Assembly (NCBI GenBank): GCA_963402885.1
Contig: OY727093.1
Span: forward strand, 20,149,409-20,213,408
From: Antedon bifida
Taxonomy: Eukaryota > Echinodermata > Crinoidea > Comatulida > Antedonidae
Reading direction: 5' to 3'
DNA length: 64,000 nt
Each line of letters opens with the position of its first letter. Within the stretch, counting starts at the first letter, position 1. Both the position numbers and the translations under genes were made by a program. Of the stretch, positions 20,219 through 33,077 are shown piece by piece. The notes beneath the pieces were generated by a model. The model was not told the origin of the DNA. It saw nothing but the letters and a program-made list of their open reading frames with translations, and made no database searches.

Positions 20219-21733
20219 TTCTTATTTCTTTCCCGTTTTTTTGTGGCTCACATATCTCTAAAATGTGTAAACATAATATTTCATAACTTTGACAACATGT
20301 GGGCATTTACGTGAAGTTGTGCACCTCCTATTTTGAATGACGTCAGAGTTGCGCAACATGACTTACGCACGATTTTATGATTTTTAATGATTGATCATAG
20401 CTTAAAAACCAAGCGTAATTTTTTTTTTACCCTTTATGAAAATTTAAGTCATATCAAGGGCAAACTTTTAGTTAACTAAAAATGGCATGTTTTACAAGAA
20501 GTTACGCGCGCACGCGCATTTAAAATTTTAAAATGCGCAAAATTAATTTCTAATCAACTTTTTACGCCATTCATGACATTTTGCGCATGTCAAAATTTCC
20601 CGCGCGCGCGAACAATTTTACGCGTACAGTGCGCACGCAGCATGAAAATCATGTTTTTTTCTATTAAATTGAGATTTTCCAGCCTTTCCTAGTCATTTTT
20701 AAAAAGATTGACATCATTTCAAATTAAAATGACGTCATACGTACACGTTGATTTAGACCATTTGCATACGTTTTAGTTGCAAAAGTTACAAAATATTGTC
20801 AAAATTATGCCTATTTTGAATCTATTATAGCTCCTCAGGATCAACCGTTACCCCCGAGTTTTTTAACTTAATATGTAAGCAGATATGTTGTAGATATGAA
20901 TTCATGCAGAATTTTTTCCTTACGGATGTTGTGACGTCATCGTATGGCCACACAAATGTAAAAAATAGGATTTTTGTCTCTTTCGTTATTGCTCATCACA
21001 TTCAATGGAGCGCAATACGCTTATCCGTCTTCCATTTTCTCCGAGATTTTAATATTATCTAGGTCAATCAACTATCTTTCGCATGAGTTAAAAATATTTT
21101 AATTTTTATAACGTCATCATGCCTAAAAATTTAAATTACGTGGGTCATTAATTTTATCTTTACAGTAAATTTTAATCTGTTATAGCTCGTAAGAATAAAA
21201 TGTGATAATCACGATTAAAACGTTTTTTGGAAGCTATTGGATTGTAGATACAAAATCATGTGAAAATTTTGCCAATCGGATGTTGTGACGTCATCATATG
21301 GCCAGTTAAATAAAAAAAGTCGCATTTTCATATTTTGCGTCATAGTTCATTACATTTAAAAGAGCGCGCATTAATATTTCACGTATTAAAATTTCTTCTA
21401 CACGTTAACATGTTGTTGCTGAGATAATTTCCTTGCAAAATTGCTACCTTCGCATTTCATTTTAAAACCGTCAACATGTTAAAAATTGCAATAAATAGCG
21501 GGTCCCGTAATTTCACCTATTCTACATGTACACTGTATGTGATACGGATACAGATTATACTGTGTATACTATATATGAATCAAAATAATAGAATTCAGCA
21601 ATAACAACATATTCTTCAGTTCAGGTCATAATGCTATAATCTTTTTCTGTGTGCAATATTTCAACGTATGACGTTCACGTGGCGTTTGTCGTGCGGATAA
21701 CTAACTCGTCAAAGTGACGAGTTTCATGTCTAG
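20219..21733 (+). repeat. Main-family unit P4 (1515 bp)
   Basis: No 5' hairpin; starts 'ttcttatttctttcccg'. Interior from about 20500 is nearly the same as P3 (visual comparison), indicating recent local duplication. CTAG 21730-21733. Confidence 0.8.
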
Positions 21734-23118
21734 TTTTTTTTGGTTATCCGCAACTTAGTTGCAGGATAACCCTTGTGATTGTAAATATCTTTTTCTTCAT
21801 CATCTTCTTTGTTGGTTATCCGCCTCAAGCGGATAAGCCCTTGGAATTGTAGTGTTACTTTTTTTTATTATTCTTCTTTCTTTCTCAGATTTTGTGCACG
21901 CTGTTTCTCTGCAACGTGTTAACATAACATTTTGTAACTTTCTAAACATTTAGACATTTAACTGAAGTTGTACTGCGAAGCTTTTGGACGCTGTCAGAGC
22001 CACGTAGCGTAAGTTACGCGCGAATTTCTGAAATTCTTAAATTGATCATAACTTTGAAACAAATAAATATTTTTTAACGAAATTTTCAGCCACGGTTGCT
22101 TCACATCAATTGTAAACTGTTTTATCGCTACCGAATTTTGTAACATTAGAAAGTGCGCGCGTAAACGGCGTTTGAAATTTTAAAATGCTTCAAATCATTT
22201 TCTGATTAAATTAGCGCACGTTTCAGGTCATTTTAAGCGTTTAAAAAATTCCCACCAGATGCGCACATTTTCACGCGCGCACGGCGCAGGGAACGCGTAT
22301 GAGCCTTTATTTTGCATAGACTGTGTTTTTCAAACTTCAGTTAACAATTTTGCGTTATTTTATTCACTATTCAACTGGAAATGGCGTTACACGAGCACGT
22401 TAAACATGACTGGTTGCGCACGTAAAATGTCTAATAATTGTGAAAATGTTGCAAAATATGTCTACTTTTAAAAACGATACAGTTCATCAGAATGCAAGGT
22501 TACCCCCATTTTTTATTTTATTTTCTTGCAGTGTATGAATCATAGGTCTGATTTATTATAGTCTTGAATGCTAAAACGTGTTTGATGGCTACATTATGTG
22601 CATATTAAATATAATTTTTGAAATTTTGATCATCAAACAAACACTAACATTTTCAAAGAGCAAAACAATAAACATAACGTTTATCTTTTTACTTCACATT
22701 TTAATATATAAAACTTGAAAGTATGAACTTTCATAATATGTTACTGTTTAAAATGTGTGAAGATTTCATTATAGTAAAAATTATGATTTAGTTTGATAGG
22801 TAATAATCAACTTGCATCGAGGTGTTCACGACATACCGAATGAACGAGTAATTGTTCTTCGGATTTTCTTCAGCAGGTGCTCATATGGCTCGATGTGTAG
22901 TGCAACCGACTTTGGTATCAGAGGTACCGGGATCGAATCCCGTCACGGGAAAATAATTAAATAAAAGGATTTATTTGCTTATTACACTGAAAGGGAGTTT
23001 TATTTTCGAATAGGCTACTTTTTGGAAAAGTCATGATTGAAAAGTACTTGAATGCGCAAGATACGTTTGTTGCGGGCGGATAACCAAACTCGTCCTCAAG
23101 TGACGAGTTAAGATCTAG
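21734..23118 (+). repeat. Main-family unit P5, strongly diverged, with tRNA-like insert
   Basis: Preceded by two hairpins (21742-21838; loops of the AACTTAGTT type with a bulge, and CTCAA). The interior is much diverged from other units. The 3' hairpin has a longer loop (AACTCGTC, 7 nt, GACGAGTT) and the subterminal repeat is GCGGATAACC. CTAG 23115-23118. A tRNA-like sequence is at 22879-22950. Confidence 0.75.
22879..22950 (+). ncRNA. tRNA-like sequence inside unit P5
   Basis: A-box-like TGGCTCGATGTGTAG (about 22886) and a strong B box/T arm (CGGGATCGAATCCCG, 22929-22943). The acceptor arms 'gtgctca' and 'tcacggg' do not pair well, so a tRNA-derived SINE head or tRNA pseudogene is more likely than a functional tRNA. 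Confidence 0.45.
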
Positions 23119-24632
23119 TTATTCTTCTTTCTTTCCCGGATTTTTGTCTACAGCATATCCCCTATTGCTTGTGAACTTAACTTTGTATAACTTGGTAAAA
23201 AGATTGACATTGAAGTGTAGATGTGCAGCCAAGCTTTTCGACGATGTCAGAGCCACGTTGCGTAAGTTACGGGCGATTTTGTGAATTTATATAACTGATC
23301 ATAACTGTAGAACCAACAAATATTCTTTCATGAACCTTAGTGAAAATTTAAGTCATATCAAGGGCAAACTTTCTATGGATTAAAAATGGCATGTTTCACA
23401 AGAAGTTACGCGCGCACGCGCATTTAAAATTTCAAAATGCGCAAAATTAATTTCTAATCAACTTTTTACGCTGATCATGACATTTTAAGCATGTCAAAAA
23501 TTCCCACGCGCGCGAAAAAATGTACGCGTAAGGTGCGCGCGAAGCATGAAAATCATGTTTTTTTCTCTTGAATCATGATTTTACAGCCTTTTCTAGTCAT
23601 TTTAAAAAAGATTGACATCATTTAAAGTTAAAATGACGTCATACGAACACGTTGATTTAGACAATTTGCGTGCGTTTTAGTTGAAAAAGTTATAAAATAT
23701 TGTCAAAATGATGCCAATTTTGAATCTATTATAGCTCTTCAGGATCGAAGGTGACCCCCAATTTCTTTAACTTATTATGTTAGAAGATATACTGTAGATA
23801 TGAATTCATGCAGAATTTTTACCTCTCGGATATTATGACGTCATCGTATGGCCACACGAATGTAAAATATAGGATTTTTTTCTCTTTCGTTATTGCCCAT
23901 TACATTCAACAGAGCGCATCTCGCTTATACGTATTCCATTTCCCCCGAGATTTTAATATTGTCTACGTCAATCAACTGTTTTTCGCATGAGTTAAAAATA
24001 TTTTAATTTTTATGATGTCATCATGTCTAAAAATGTAAATAACGCGGTTCACTTATTTTCATTTTTACAGTAAATTTTAATCTGTAATAGCTCGTCAGAA
24101 TAAAAAGTGACGCTCTTGATTAAAACTTATTATAGAAGTTGTTGAATTGTAGATATGAATTCATATTCAAATTTTGTATATCTGATGTCATGACGTCATC
24201 ATATGACCAGTTGAATTCAAAAAGTCATATTTGCATCTTTGGGTAAAAGTTCATTGCGTTTAAACGAGAGCGCATCTCTCTTTTACGTGCCCAAAATTCT
24301 TCAAATTTGTATTAATGTAATTATTTAGATAATTATCTTCAAAAATTTTTATCATTATATGTCAATTTGATGACGTCATCGTGTTAATAATTGGATTTAA
24401 TAGATGGGTCTCGTAATTTCGTCTATGCTACACTGTATATAACATACAATGTATTCTGTAAATACTGTAATATGCTGTATGCTACAAAATAGGTACAATT
24501 CAACACTGTAAACATACTTAATTTATGTCATAGGATGGCATAACAATTGTCGAAGTTCATATAGTTTAAAGTATGTGCATGTTGCGTTTGCGCGGATAAC
24601 CCGAACTCGTCAAAGTGACGAGCTCAAATCTA
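23119..24632 (+). repeat. Main-family unit P6 (about 1514 bp)
   Basis: Starts 'tattcttctttctttcccgg'. The 3' part belongs to a second tail type: 'ggtctcgtaatttcgtctat', then GCGCGGATAACCCG before the hairpin, then 'caaat'. The terminal CTAG reads CTAT here and the second hairpin arm has one mismatch, so the end is slightly eroded. Confidence 0.75.
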
Positions 24633-25403
24633 TTTTTTTCTGTATTATTCTTCTTTCTTTCTCGCTATTTTTGTGCAGCGCATTTCTCTAAAATATGTAA
24701 ACATAACATTTCATAACTTTGACAACATGTGGACATTTACCTGAAGTTGGTCACCTCCTATTTTTGAAAGACGTCAGAGTTGCGTAACGTGACTTGCGCG
24801 CAATTTTATGATTTTTTATGATTGATCATAGATTAAAAACTAAAAGTCATTTTGTATTGACACTTGGTGAAAATTTAAGTCATATCATGGGAAAACTTTC
24901 TATGGATTAAAAATAGCATGTTTCACAAGAGGTTACGCGCGCACGCGCATTTAAAATTTAAAATCATATGGCCAGTTGAATTCAAAAAGTCATATTTTCA
25001 TCTCTTGCGTAAAAGTTCATTGCGTTTAAACGAGAGCGCATCTCACTTTTACGTGCTCAAAATTCTTCATATTTGTATTAATGTAATTATTTAGATAATT
25101 GTCTTCTAAAATAGTTATCTTTATATGTCAATTTGATGATGTCATCATGTTAATAATTGGATTTAGAAGATGGGTCTCGTAATTTTGTCTATGCTACACT
25201 GTTTATAACATAATACAGTGTATTCTGTAAATACTGTAATATGCTGTATGCTACAAAATAGGTACAATTCAGCACTGTAAACATATTTAATTCATGTCAT
25301 AGGATGGCATAATAATTGTCGGCGTTCATATATTTTAAACGTATGTGCATGTTGCGTTTGCGCGGATAACCCGAACTCGTCAAAGTGACGAGTTCAAATC
25401 TAA
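24633..25403 (+). repeat. Main-family unit P7, deletion derivative (771 bp)
   Basis: Has a normal 5' third, then jumps at about 24962 from 'acgcgcatttaaaattta' to 'aaatcatatggccagttg', losing about 700 bp. 3' end of the second tail type, ending CTAA (25400-25403). Confidence 0.75.
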
Positions 25404-26893
25404 TTTTTCTGTATTCTTCTTTCTTTCTGTCATTTTTGTGTCTCGCGTAACTCAAAAACGTGTAAACATAACATTTCATAACTTTGTCAACATGTGGGCA
25501 TTTACGTGAAATTGTGCACCTCCTATTTTGAATGACGTCAGAGTTGCGCAACATGACTTACGCACGTTTTTACGAATTTCGCGTATTTAACATAGATCGA
25601 AAACCACATAACAATTTAATATGAAACTTGACAAAAGTTTAAGTTATATCTTGCGCTAACTGACTATGGGGAAAAAATGGCATGTTTCACACGAAGTTAC
25701 GCGCGCACGCGCGTTTAAAATTTCGCAATGCGAAAAATCAATTTCTAATCAACTTTCTACGCGTTTCATGTAATTTTAAGCAGGTAAAAAATTCCCACGC
25801 GAGCGCATTTTTTTACGCGCATGGTGCGAACGTAGCGTTGAAAACAATTTTTTTTGCATGATTTATGTTTTTTCAGCCTTTTCTAGTAATTTTACCAACT
25901 TTTAAACAATTTCTACTTAAAATTACGTCATACGGGCACGTTGAATTGGATAATTTACGTGCGTTTTTGATGAAAAAGTTAAAAAATTTGTCAAAATTCG
26001 TCAAAATTATGCTTTTTTTTAAACAGTCATAGATTCTAAACAACAACTTTTTTTAAATTACATCTTCTGGAAGTTGATGAGTTGTAGATATCGGATCATG
26101 AATCAATATGGCTAACCGGACATTGCGACGTCATCGTATGGCCACACGAATAGGATTTTTGTCTCTTTCGTTATTGCTCATCATATATAATGGAGCGCAT
26201 CACGCCTATCTGTATTCCTTTTTCTCCAAGATTTTAATATTGTCTAGGTCAATCAACTATCTTACGCATGAGTTAAAAATATTTTAATTTTTATGACGTC
26301 ATCATGCCTAAAAATTATAATTAACAGGGTTATTAATTTCATCTTTACAGTAAATTTTAATCTGTTATAGCTCGTAAGAATAAAAAGTGATAATTATGAT
26401 TAAAACGTTTTCTGGAAGCTATTGGACTGTAGATACGAATTAATGTGAACATTTTGCCAATCGGATGTTGTGAAGTCATCATATGGCCAGTTGAATAAAA
26501 AAAGTTGTATTTTCATATTTTGCGTCATAGTTCATCACATTTAAACGAGCACGCATCCATATTCTACGTATTCAAATTTCTTCTACACGTTATTATGTTG
26601 TTGGTGAGATAATGTCCTTCCGAAATTGCTATCTTAGTGTTTAATTTTAATACCGTCGCCATGTTAAAAATTGGAATAAACGGTGGGTCCCGTAATTTCA
26701 CCTATTCTACACTGTATGTAATATGTATAAGACACAAAATAGACAGAATTCAGCACTAACAAGATATGATATTCTTCAGTTCAGGTCATAATGCCATAAT
26801 CTTTTTCTGTGTGCAATATTCCAACGTATGACGTGCACGTGGTGTTTGTCGTGCGGATAACTAACTCGTCAAAGTGACGAGTTTCATGTCTAG
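25404..26893 (+). repeat. Main-family unit P8 (1490 bp)
   Basis: Full-length, with a first tail-type 3' end (GTGCGGATAACTAACTCGTCA, 3' hairpin, CTAG 26890-26893). First internal block is the 'ggatcatgaatcaatatggc' type. Confidence 0.78.
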
Positions 26894-27448
26894 TATTATT
26901 CTTCTTTTTTTTTTATTATGCCTTTTTTTAAACAATCATAGATTCTAAACTACGAGGTAAACTTTTTTTTACTTACATATTCGGGAAGGTGATGAGTTGT
27001 AGATATCAGATCATTAATCAATATTGCTAACCGGACATTGTGATGTCATCGTATGGCCACACGAATGTAAAATATATGATTTTTGTCTCTTTCGTTATTG
27101 CTCATCACATTAAATGGAGCGCATCATGCTTATCTGTATTCCTTTTTCTCCGAGATTTTAATATTGTCTAGGTCAATCAATCTTATGCATGAGTTAAAAA
27201 TATTTTAATTTTTATGACGTCATCATGCCTAAAAATTTAAATTGCGTGTATACAGATTATACTGTGTACTGTAAAATGTATATACTATATGACACAAAAT
27301 AGACAGAATTTAGCACTAACAACATATTCTTCAGTTCAGGTCATAATGCCATAATCTTTTTCTGTGTGCAACATTCCAACGTATGAGGTGCACGTGGCAT
27401 TTGTCGAGCGGATAACTAACTCGTCAAAGTGACGAGTTTCATGTCTAG
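26894..27448 (+). repeat. Main-family unit P9, deletion derivative (555 bp)
   Basis: Pyrimidine tract followed immediately by mid-unit sequence ('ttatgcctttttttaaac'), then a second deletion at about 27245 where 'taaattgcgtg' joins 'tatacagattatactg'. Both ends intact; CTAG 27445-27448. Confidence 0.75.
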
Positions 27449-28955
27449 TTCTTCAGTCTTTCTCCCTCACTTTTTGTGCAGAGCGTATCTCTAAAATGGG
27501 TAAACATAACATTTCATAACTTTGTCAACATATGGACATTTACGTGAAGTTGTGCACCTCCTATTTTTGAATGACATCAGAGTTGCGCAACGTGACTTAC
27601 GCGCGATTTTATGATTTTTTATGATTGATCATAGATTCAAAACCAAGCGTAATTTTTTTTTTTTTATTTTTTATAAAAATTTATGTCATATCAAGGGCAA
27701 ACTTTTTGTGCACTAAAAATGGCATGCATTACACGAAGTTACGCGCGCACGCGCGCTTAAAATTTTAAAATGCGAAAAATCAATTTCTAATCAACTTTCT
27801 ACGCGTTTCTTGTCATTTTGAGCATGTCAAAAATTCCCACGCGTGCTCAAATTTTTACGCGTGAGGTGCGCACATAGCGTTAAAAACATACTTTTTTTTC
27901 GTGTTTTATGTTTTTCCAGCCTTTTCTAGTAATTTTACCAACTTTTAAACAATTTCGACTTAAAATCACGTCATACGAGCACGTCGAATTGGGTAATTTG
28001 TGCGCGTTTTTGATCAAAAAGTTTTAAAAATCGTCAAAATTATGCCTTTTTTTAAACACTCGTAGTTTCTAAACTAAACGGTGAAAGTTATTTTTATTAC
28101 ATATTCTGGAAGTTGATGAGTTGTAGATATCAGATCATACATTAATATGGCTAACAGGACATTGTAACATCATCGTATGGCCATGCGAATATAAAATATA
28201 GGATATTTGTCTCTTTCGTCATAGCGCATCACATTTAATAGAGCGCATCTCCACTTATCCGTTTTCTATTTTCACCCCGTCTTTGATATTTTCTAGGTCA
28301 ATGAACTATCTTTCGCATGAGTTAAAAATATTTTAATTTTTATGACGTCATCATGTCTAAATATGTAAATAACGTGGGTCACTTATTTTCATCTTTACAG
28401 TAAATCTGTTATAGCTCATCAGAATAAAAAGTCATAATCATGATTAAAGCGTTTTCTGGAATCTATTGGATTGTAAATACGAATTCATGTGAACATTTTG
28501 CAGATGTTGTAACGTCATCATATGGCCAGTTGAATACAAAAAGTCGTATTTTCATATTTTGCGTCATAGTTCATCACATTTAAAAGAGCGCGCATCTATA
28601 TTTTACGTATTCAAATTTCTTCTACACGTTAATATGTTGTTGCTGAGATAATTTCCTTCAGAAATTGCTATATTAGTGTTTCATTTTGATACCGTCACCA
28701 TGTTAAAAATTGGAATAAATGGCGGGACCCATAATTTCACCTATTCTACACTGTATGTAATATGTATACAGATTATACTATGTATACTGTAAATAGTATA
28801 TGACACAAAATATACAGCATTCAACATATCATATTCTTCAGTTCAGGTTATAATGCCATAATCTTTTTCTTTGTCCAATATTCCAACGTACGACATGCAT
28901 GTGGCGTTTGTCGAGCGGATAACTAACTCGTCAAAGTAACGAGTTTCATATCTAG
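27449..28955 (+). repeat. Main-family unit P10 (1507 bp)
   Basis: Full-length. The 3' hairpin has one unpaired change (TAACGAGTT). CTAG 28952-28955. Followed by a block of four 5' hairpins. Confidence 0.78.
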
Positions 28956-30727
28956 TTAGTTATCCGCTTAGTAGCGGATAACTCCTTGTAATCGTCCTGT
29001 TACTTTTTTTTTTCTTTTTAGTTATCCGCTTAGTAGCGGATAACTCCTTGTGATTGTAGTGGATCAATATTTTTTTTGGTTATCCGCAACTTAGTTGCGG
29101 ATAACCCTTGTGATTGTAAATATCTTTTTTTTCATCTTCATCATCTTTGTTGGTTATCCGCAACGAAGTTGCAGGATAACCTCTTGTGATTCTACGAAAT
29201 CATCTTTTTATTTGGCTTCTTTCTTTCTGTATGATTTTTGTGGAACGCTTTTCTCTAAAACTTGCAAACATAACATTTTGTAACTTTCACAACATATCGT
29301 CATGCACATGAAGATGTGCTGCGAAACTTTTCATGACGTTTACAATTGCGCAACGTGACTTACGCGTGATTTAACGATTTCTTCGTATTCAACATAGGTC
29401 GAAAACCAAATAACATTTCAAATTGAAACTTTCCAAAAGTTTAATTTATATCATGCGCTAACTTTCTGTTGAAAAAAAATTGCGTGTTTTACACAAAGTT
29501 ACGCGTGCACGCGCATTTAAAATTTCAAAATGCGCAAAATTAATTTCTGATCAACTTTCTACGCGTTTCATGTCGTTTTAAGCATGTAAAAAATTCCCAC
29601 GCGTGCGCAAATTTTTACGTGTGCGGTGCGCACGTAGCATTGAAAACATATTTTTTTTGCGTGATTTATGTTTTTCCAGCCTTTTCTAGTAATTTTACCA
29701 AATTTTAAACAATTTCGACTTAAAGTTACGTCATACAAGCACGTCGAATTGGACAATTTGCGCGCATTTTTGATGAAAAAGTTCAAAAATTCGTTAAAAA
29801 TATACCTTTTTTTAAACAGTCGTAATTTCTAAACTACACGGTCAACTTTTTGTGGATGACATATTCTGGAAGTTGATGAGTTGTAGATATCGGATCAGGT
29901 ATAAATATGGCTAACCGGACATTGTGACGTCATCGTATGGCCACACGAATATAAAATTTAGGATTTTTGTATCTTTCGTCATAGCTCATCACATTGAATA
30001 GAGCGCATCTCCACTTATTCGTTTTCCATTTTCACCCCGATTTTGATATTGTCTAGGTCAATCAACTATCTTTCGCATGAGTTAAAAATATTTTAATTTT
30101 TATGACGTCATCATGCCTAAAAATTTAAATTACGTGTGGCATTAATTTCATCTTTACAGTAAATTTTAATCTGTTATAGATCGTAAGAATAAAATGTGAT
30201 AATCACGATTAAAACGTTTTCTGGAAGCTATTGGATTGTAGATACGAAATCATGTAAAAATTTTGCCAATCGGATGTTGTGACGTCATCATATGGCCAGT
30301 TAAATAAAAAAGGTCGTATTTTCATCATTTGCGTCATAATTCATTACATTTAAAAGAGCGCGCATCAATATTTCACGTATTCAAATTTCTTCTACACGTT
30401 AATATGCTGTTGCTGAGATAATTTTCTTCCGAAATTGCTACCTTCGCGTTTCATTTTAAAACCGTCAACATGTTAAAAATTGCAAAAAATAGCGGGTCCC
30501 GTAATTTCACCTATTCTACACTGTATGTGATATGGATACAGATTATACTGTGTATACTATATATGAATCTAAATAATAAAATTCAGCAATAACAACATAT
30601 CATATTCTTCAGTTCAGGTCATACGTGAACACTTCCTTTTGTCCTCAACCTATCCCCTTAATGTTAATGTTGCACCACTTGCGCGGCGGATAACCAAACT
30701 CGTCAAAGTGACGAGTTACATGTCTAG
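28956..30727 (+). repeat. Main-family unit P11 with four 5' hairpins (1772 bp)
   Basis: Hairpins between 28956 and about 29190: two with stem base A-T (AGTTATCCGC/GCGGATAACT, loop TTAGTA), two with stem base G-C (GGTTATCCGCAACT/AGTTGCGGATAACC, one with an extra base in one arm). The 3' subterminal repeat of this unit is GCGGATAACCAAACTCGTCA, with the same A-to-G-type change (ACC instead of ACT). CTAG 30724-30727. Confidence 0.8.
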
Positions 30728-31555
30728 TTATTCTTCTTTCTTTCCCGGAATTTTGTTCGCAGCGTATCTCTAATTATGGTCAACATAAGATTGCATAACT
30801 TTTGTCATAAGATTGACCTGTAGCTGTAGATGTGCAAGAAATTTCGTTATATGACGTTAGAGTCACGCAGCGTAAGTTACGTGCGATTTTATGAATTTTA
30901 ATGATTGATCATAGATTATAAACCAAGTCATTTTGTATTGACACTTGGTGAAAATTTAAGTCATGTCAAGGGCAAACTTTCTATGGATTAAAAATGGCAT
31001 GTTTCACAAGAAGTTACGCGCGCACGCGCATTTAAAATTTCAAAATGCGCAAAAATAATTTCTAATCAACTTTCTACGCTGATCATGACATTTTGAGCAT
31101 GTCAAAAATTCCCACACGCGCGAAAAAATTTACGCGTAAGGTGCGCACGGAGCATGAAAATCATGTGTTTTTTTCTTGAATTATGATTTTACATCCTTTC
31201 TTAGTCATTTTAAAAAAGATTTACATCATTTCAAATTAAAATGACGTCATACAAACACGTTGATTTAGACCATTTGCACGCGTTTTAGTTGCAAAAGTGA
31301 CAACATATTGTCAAAATTAAGCCTATTTTTAATCTATTATAGCTCCTCAGGATCATCCACGACCCCCAATTTTTTTAATTTAATATGTAAGCAGATATGT
31401 TGTAGATATGAATTCATGCAGAACCTTTACCACTCGGATGTTATGACGTCATCGTATGGCCACACGAATGTAAAATATAGGATTTTTTACTCTTTCGTTA
31501 TTGCTCATCACATTCAACAAAGCGCATCTCGCTTATACGTATTCCATTCGGAATC
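30728..31555 (+). repeat. Main-family unit P12, 5' half, ending at an inversion junction
   Basis: Normal up to 'cttatacgtattccatt' (about 31548), after which the sequence turns into minus-oriented unit sequence. The missing 3' half is found, inverted, as M16 at the other side of the inverted block. Confidence 0.75.
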
Positions 31556-32321
31556 CTTTTTCAACTAAAACGCGCGCAAATGTTATAAATCAACGTGTTC
31601 GTATGACGTCATTTTAATTTGAAATGATGTCAATCTTTTTTTAAATGACTAGGAAAGTCTGGAAAATCACAATTCAAGAGAAAAAACATGATTTTCATAC
31701 TCCGTGCGCATCTTACGCGCAAACTTTTTCGCGCGCGCGGGAATTTTTGACATGCTCAAAATGTCATGATCAGCGCAGAAAGTTGATTAGAAATTAATTT
31801 TGCGCATTTTGAAACTTTAAATGCGCGTGCGCGCGTAACTTTTTGTAAAACATGCCATTTTTAATCCATAGAAAGTTTGCCTTTGATATGACTTAAATAT
31901 TCACCAAATGTCAATACAAAATGACTTTTATTTTTTATCCTATGATCAATCATTGAAATTCATAAAATCGCGCGTAAGTCACGTTGCGCAACTCTGACGT
32001 CATTCAAAATATGGAGGTGCACAACTTCAGGTAAATGTCCATATAATGACAAAGTTATACCAAAGATATATTCACAAGCAATAGGGGATATGCGACGCAC
32101 AAAAATCCGGGAAAGAAAGAAGAATAACAAAGAAGATGAAAAAAAAGATATTTACAATCACATGGGTTATCCTGCAACTAAGTTGCGGATAACCAAAAAT
32201 ATTGATCCCATACAATAACAAGGAGTTATCCGCTCTACCAAGCGGATAACTAAGAAGATGAAGATGAAAAAAAAGATTTACAATCACATGGGTTATCCGC
32301 AACTAAGTTGCGGATAACCAA
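31556..32321 (-). repeat. Main-family unit M13 (5' half, minus) with three 5' hairpins
   Basis: Minus-oriented 5' half of a unit. On its 5' side come three hairpins (about 32163-32320): the G-C stem type twice and the TTGGTAGA-loop type once. Sequence closely resembles 53240-53810 in the right array. Confidence 0.75.
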
Positions 32322-33077
32322 CTAGACATGAAACTCGTCACTTTGACGAGTTAGTTATCCGCACGACAAACGCCACGTGCACGTCATACGTTAGAATTTT
32401 GTACACAGAAAAAGATTATGGCATTATGACCTGATCTGAAGAATATGATATGTTGTTAGTGCTGAATTCTGTCAATTTTTTGTCATATAGTATATACAGT
32501 ATAAACAGTATAATCTGTATACATATTACATACAGTGTAGAATAGGTGAAATTACGGGACCCGCCATTTATTCCATTTTTTAACATGGCGACGGTATCAA
32601 AATGAAACACTAAAATAACAATTTCGGAAGGATATTATCTCAGCAACAACATATTAGCGTGTAGAAGAAATTTGGATACGTAAAATATAGATGCGCACCC
32701 TTTTAAATGTGATGAACTATTACGCAAAATATGAAAATTTGACCTTTTTAATTAAACTTGTCATATGATGACGTCACAACATCTGATTGACAAAATGTTC
32801 ACATGAATTCGTATCTACAATCCAATAGCTTCCAGAAAACGTTATAATCGCGCGTAAGTCACGTTGCGCAACTCTGACGTCATTCAAAAATAGGAGGTGC
32901 ACAACTTCACGTAAATGCCCATATGTTGACAAAGTTATGAAATGTTATGTTTACAAGTTTTTGAGATACGTGAGACACAAAAATGAGGGAGAAAGAAATA
33001 AGAAAAAAAAAAAAAAGTAACAGGACGATTACAAGGAGTTATCCGCAACTAAGCGGATAACTAATAATACAGAAAAA
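32322..33077 (-). repeat. Main-family unit M14, deletion derivative (756 bp, minus)
   Basis: 3' end intact (CTAG 32322-32325). The interior jumps at about 32843 from 'ttccagaaaacgtt' to 'ataatcgcgcgtaagtcacg'. A single 5' hairpin (loop of the AACTAA type) at about 33040-33062 follows an A-rich run. Confidence 0.75.
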
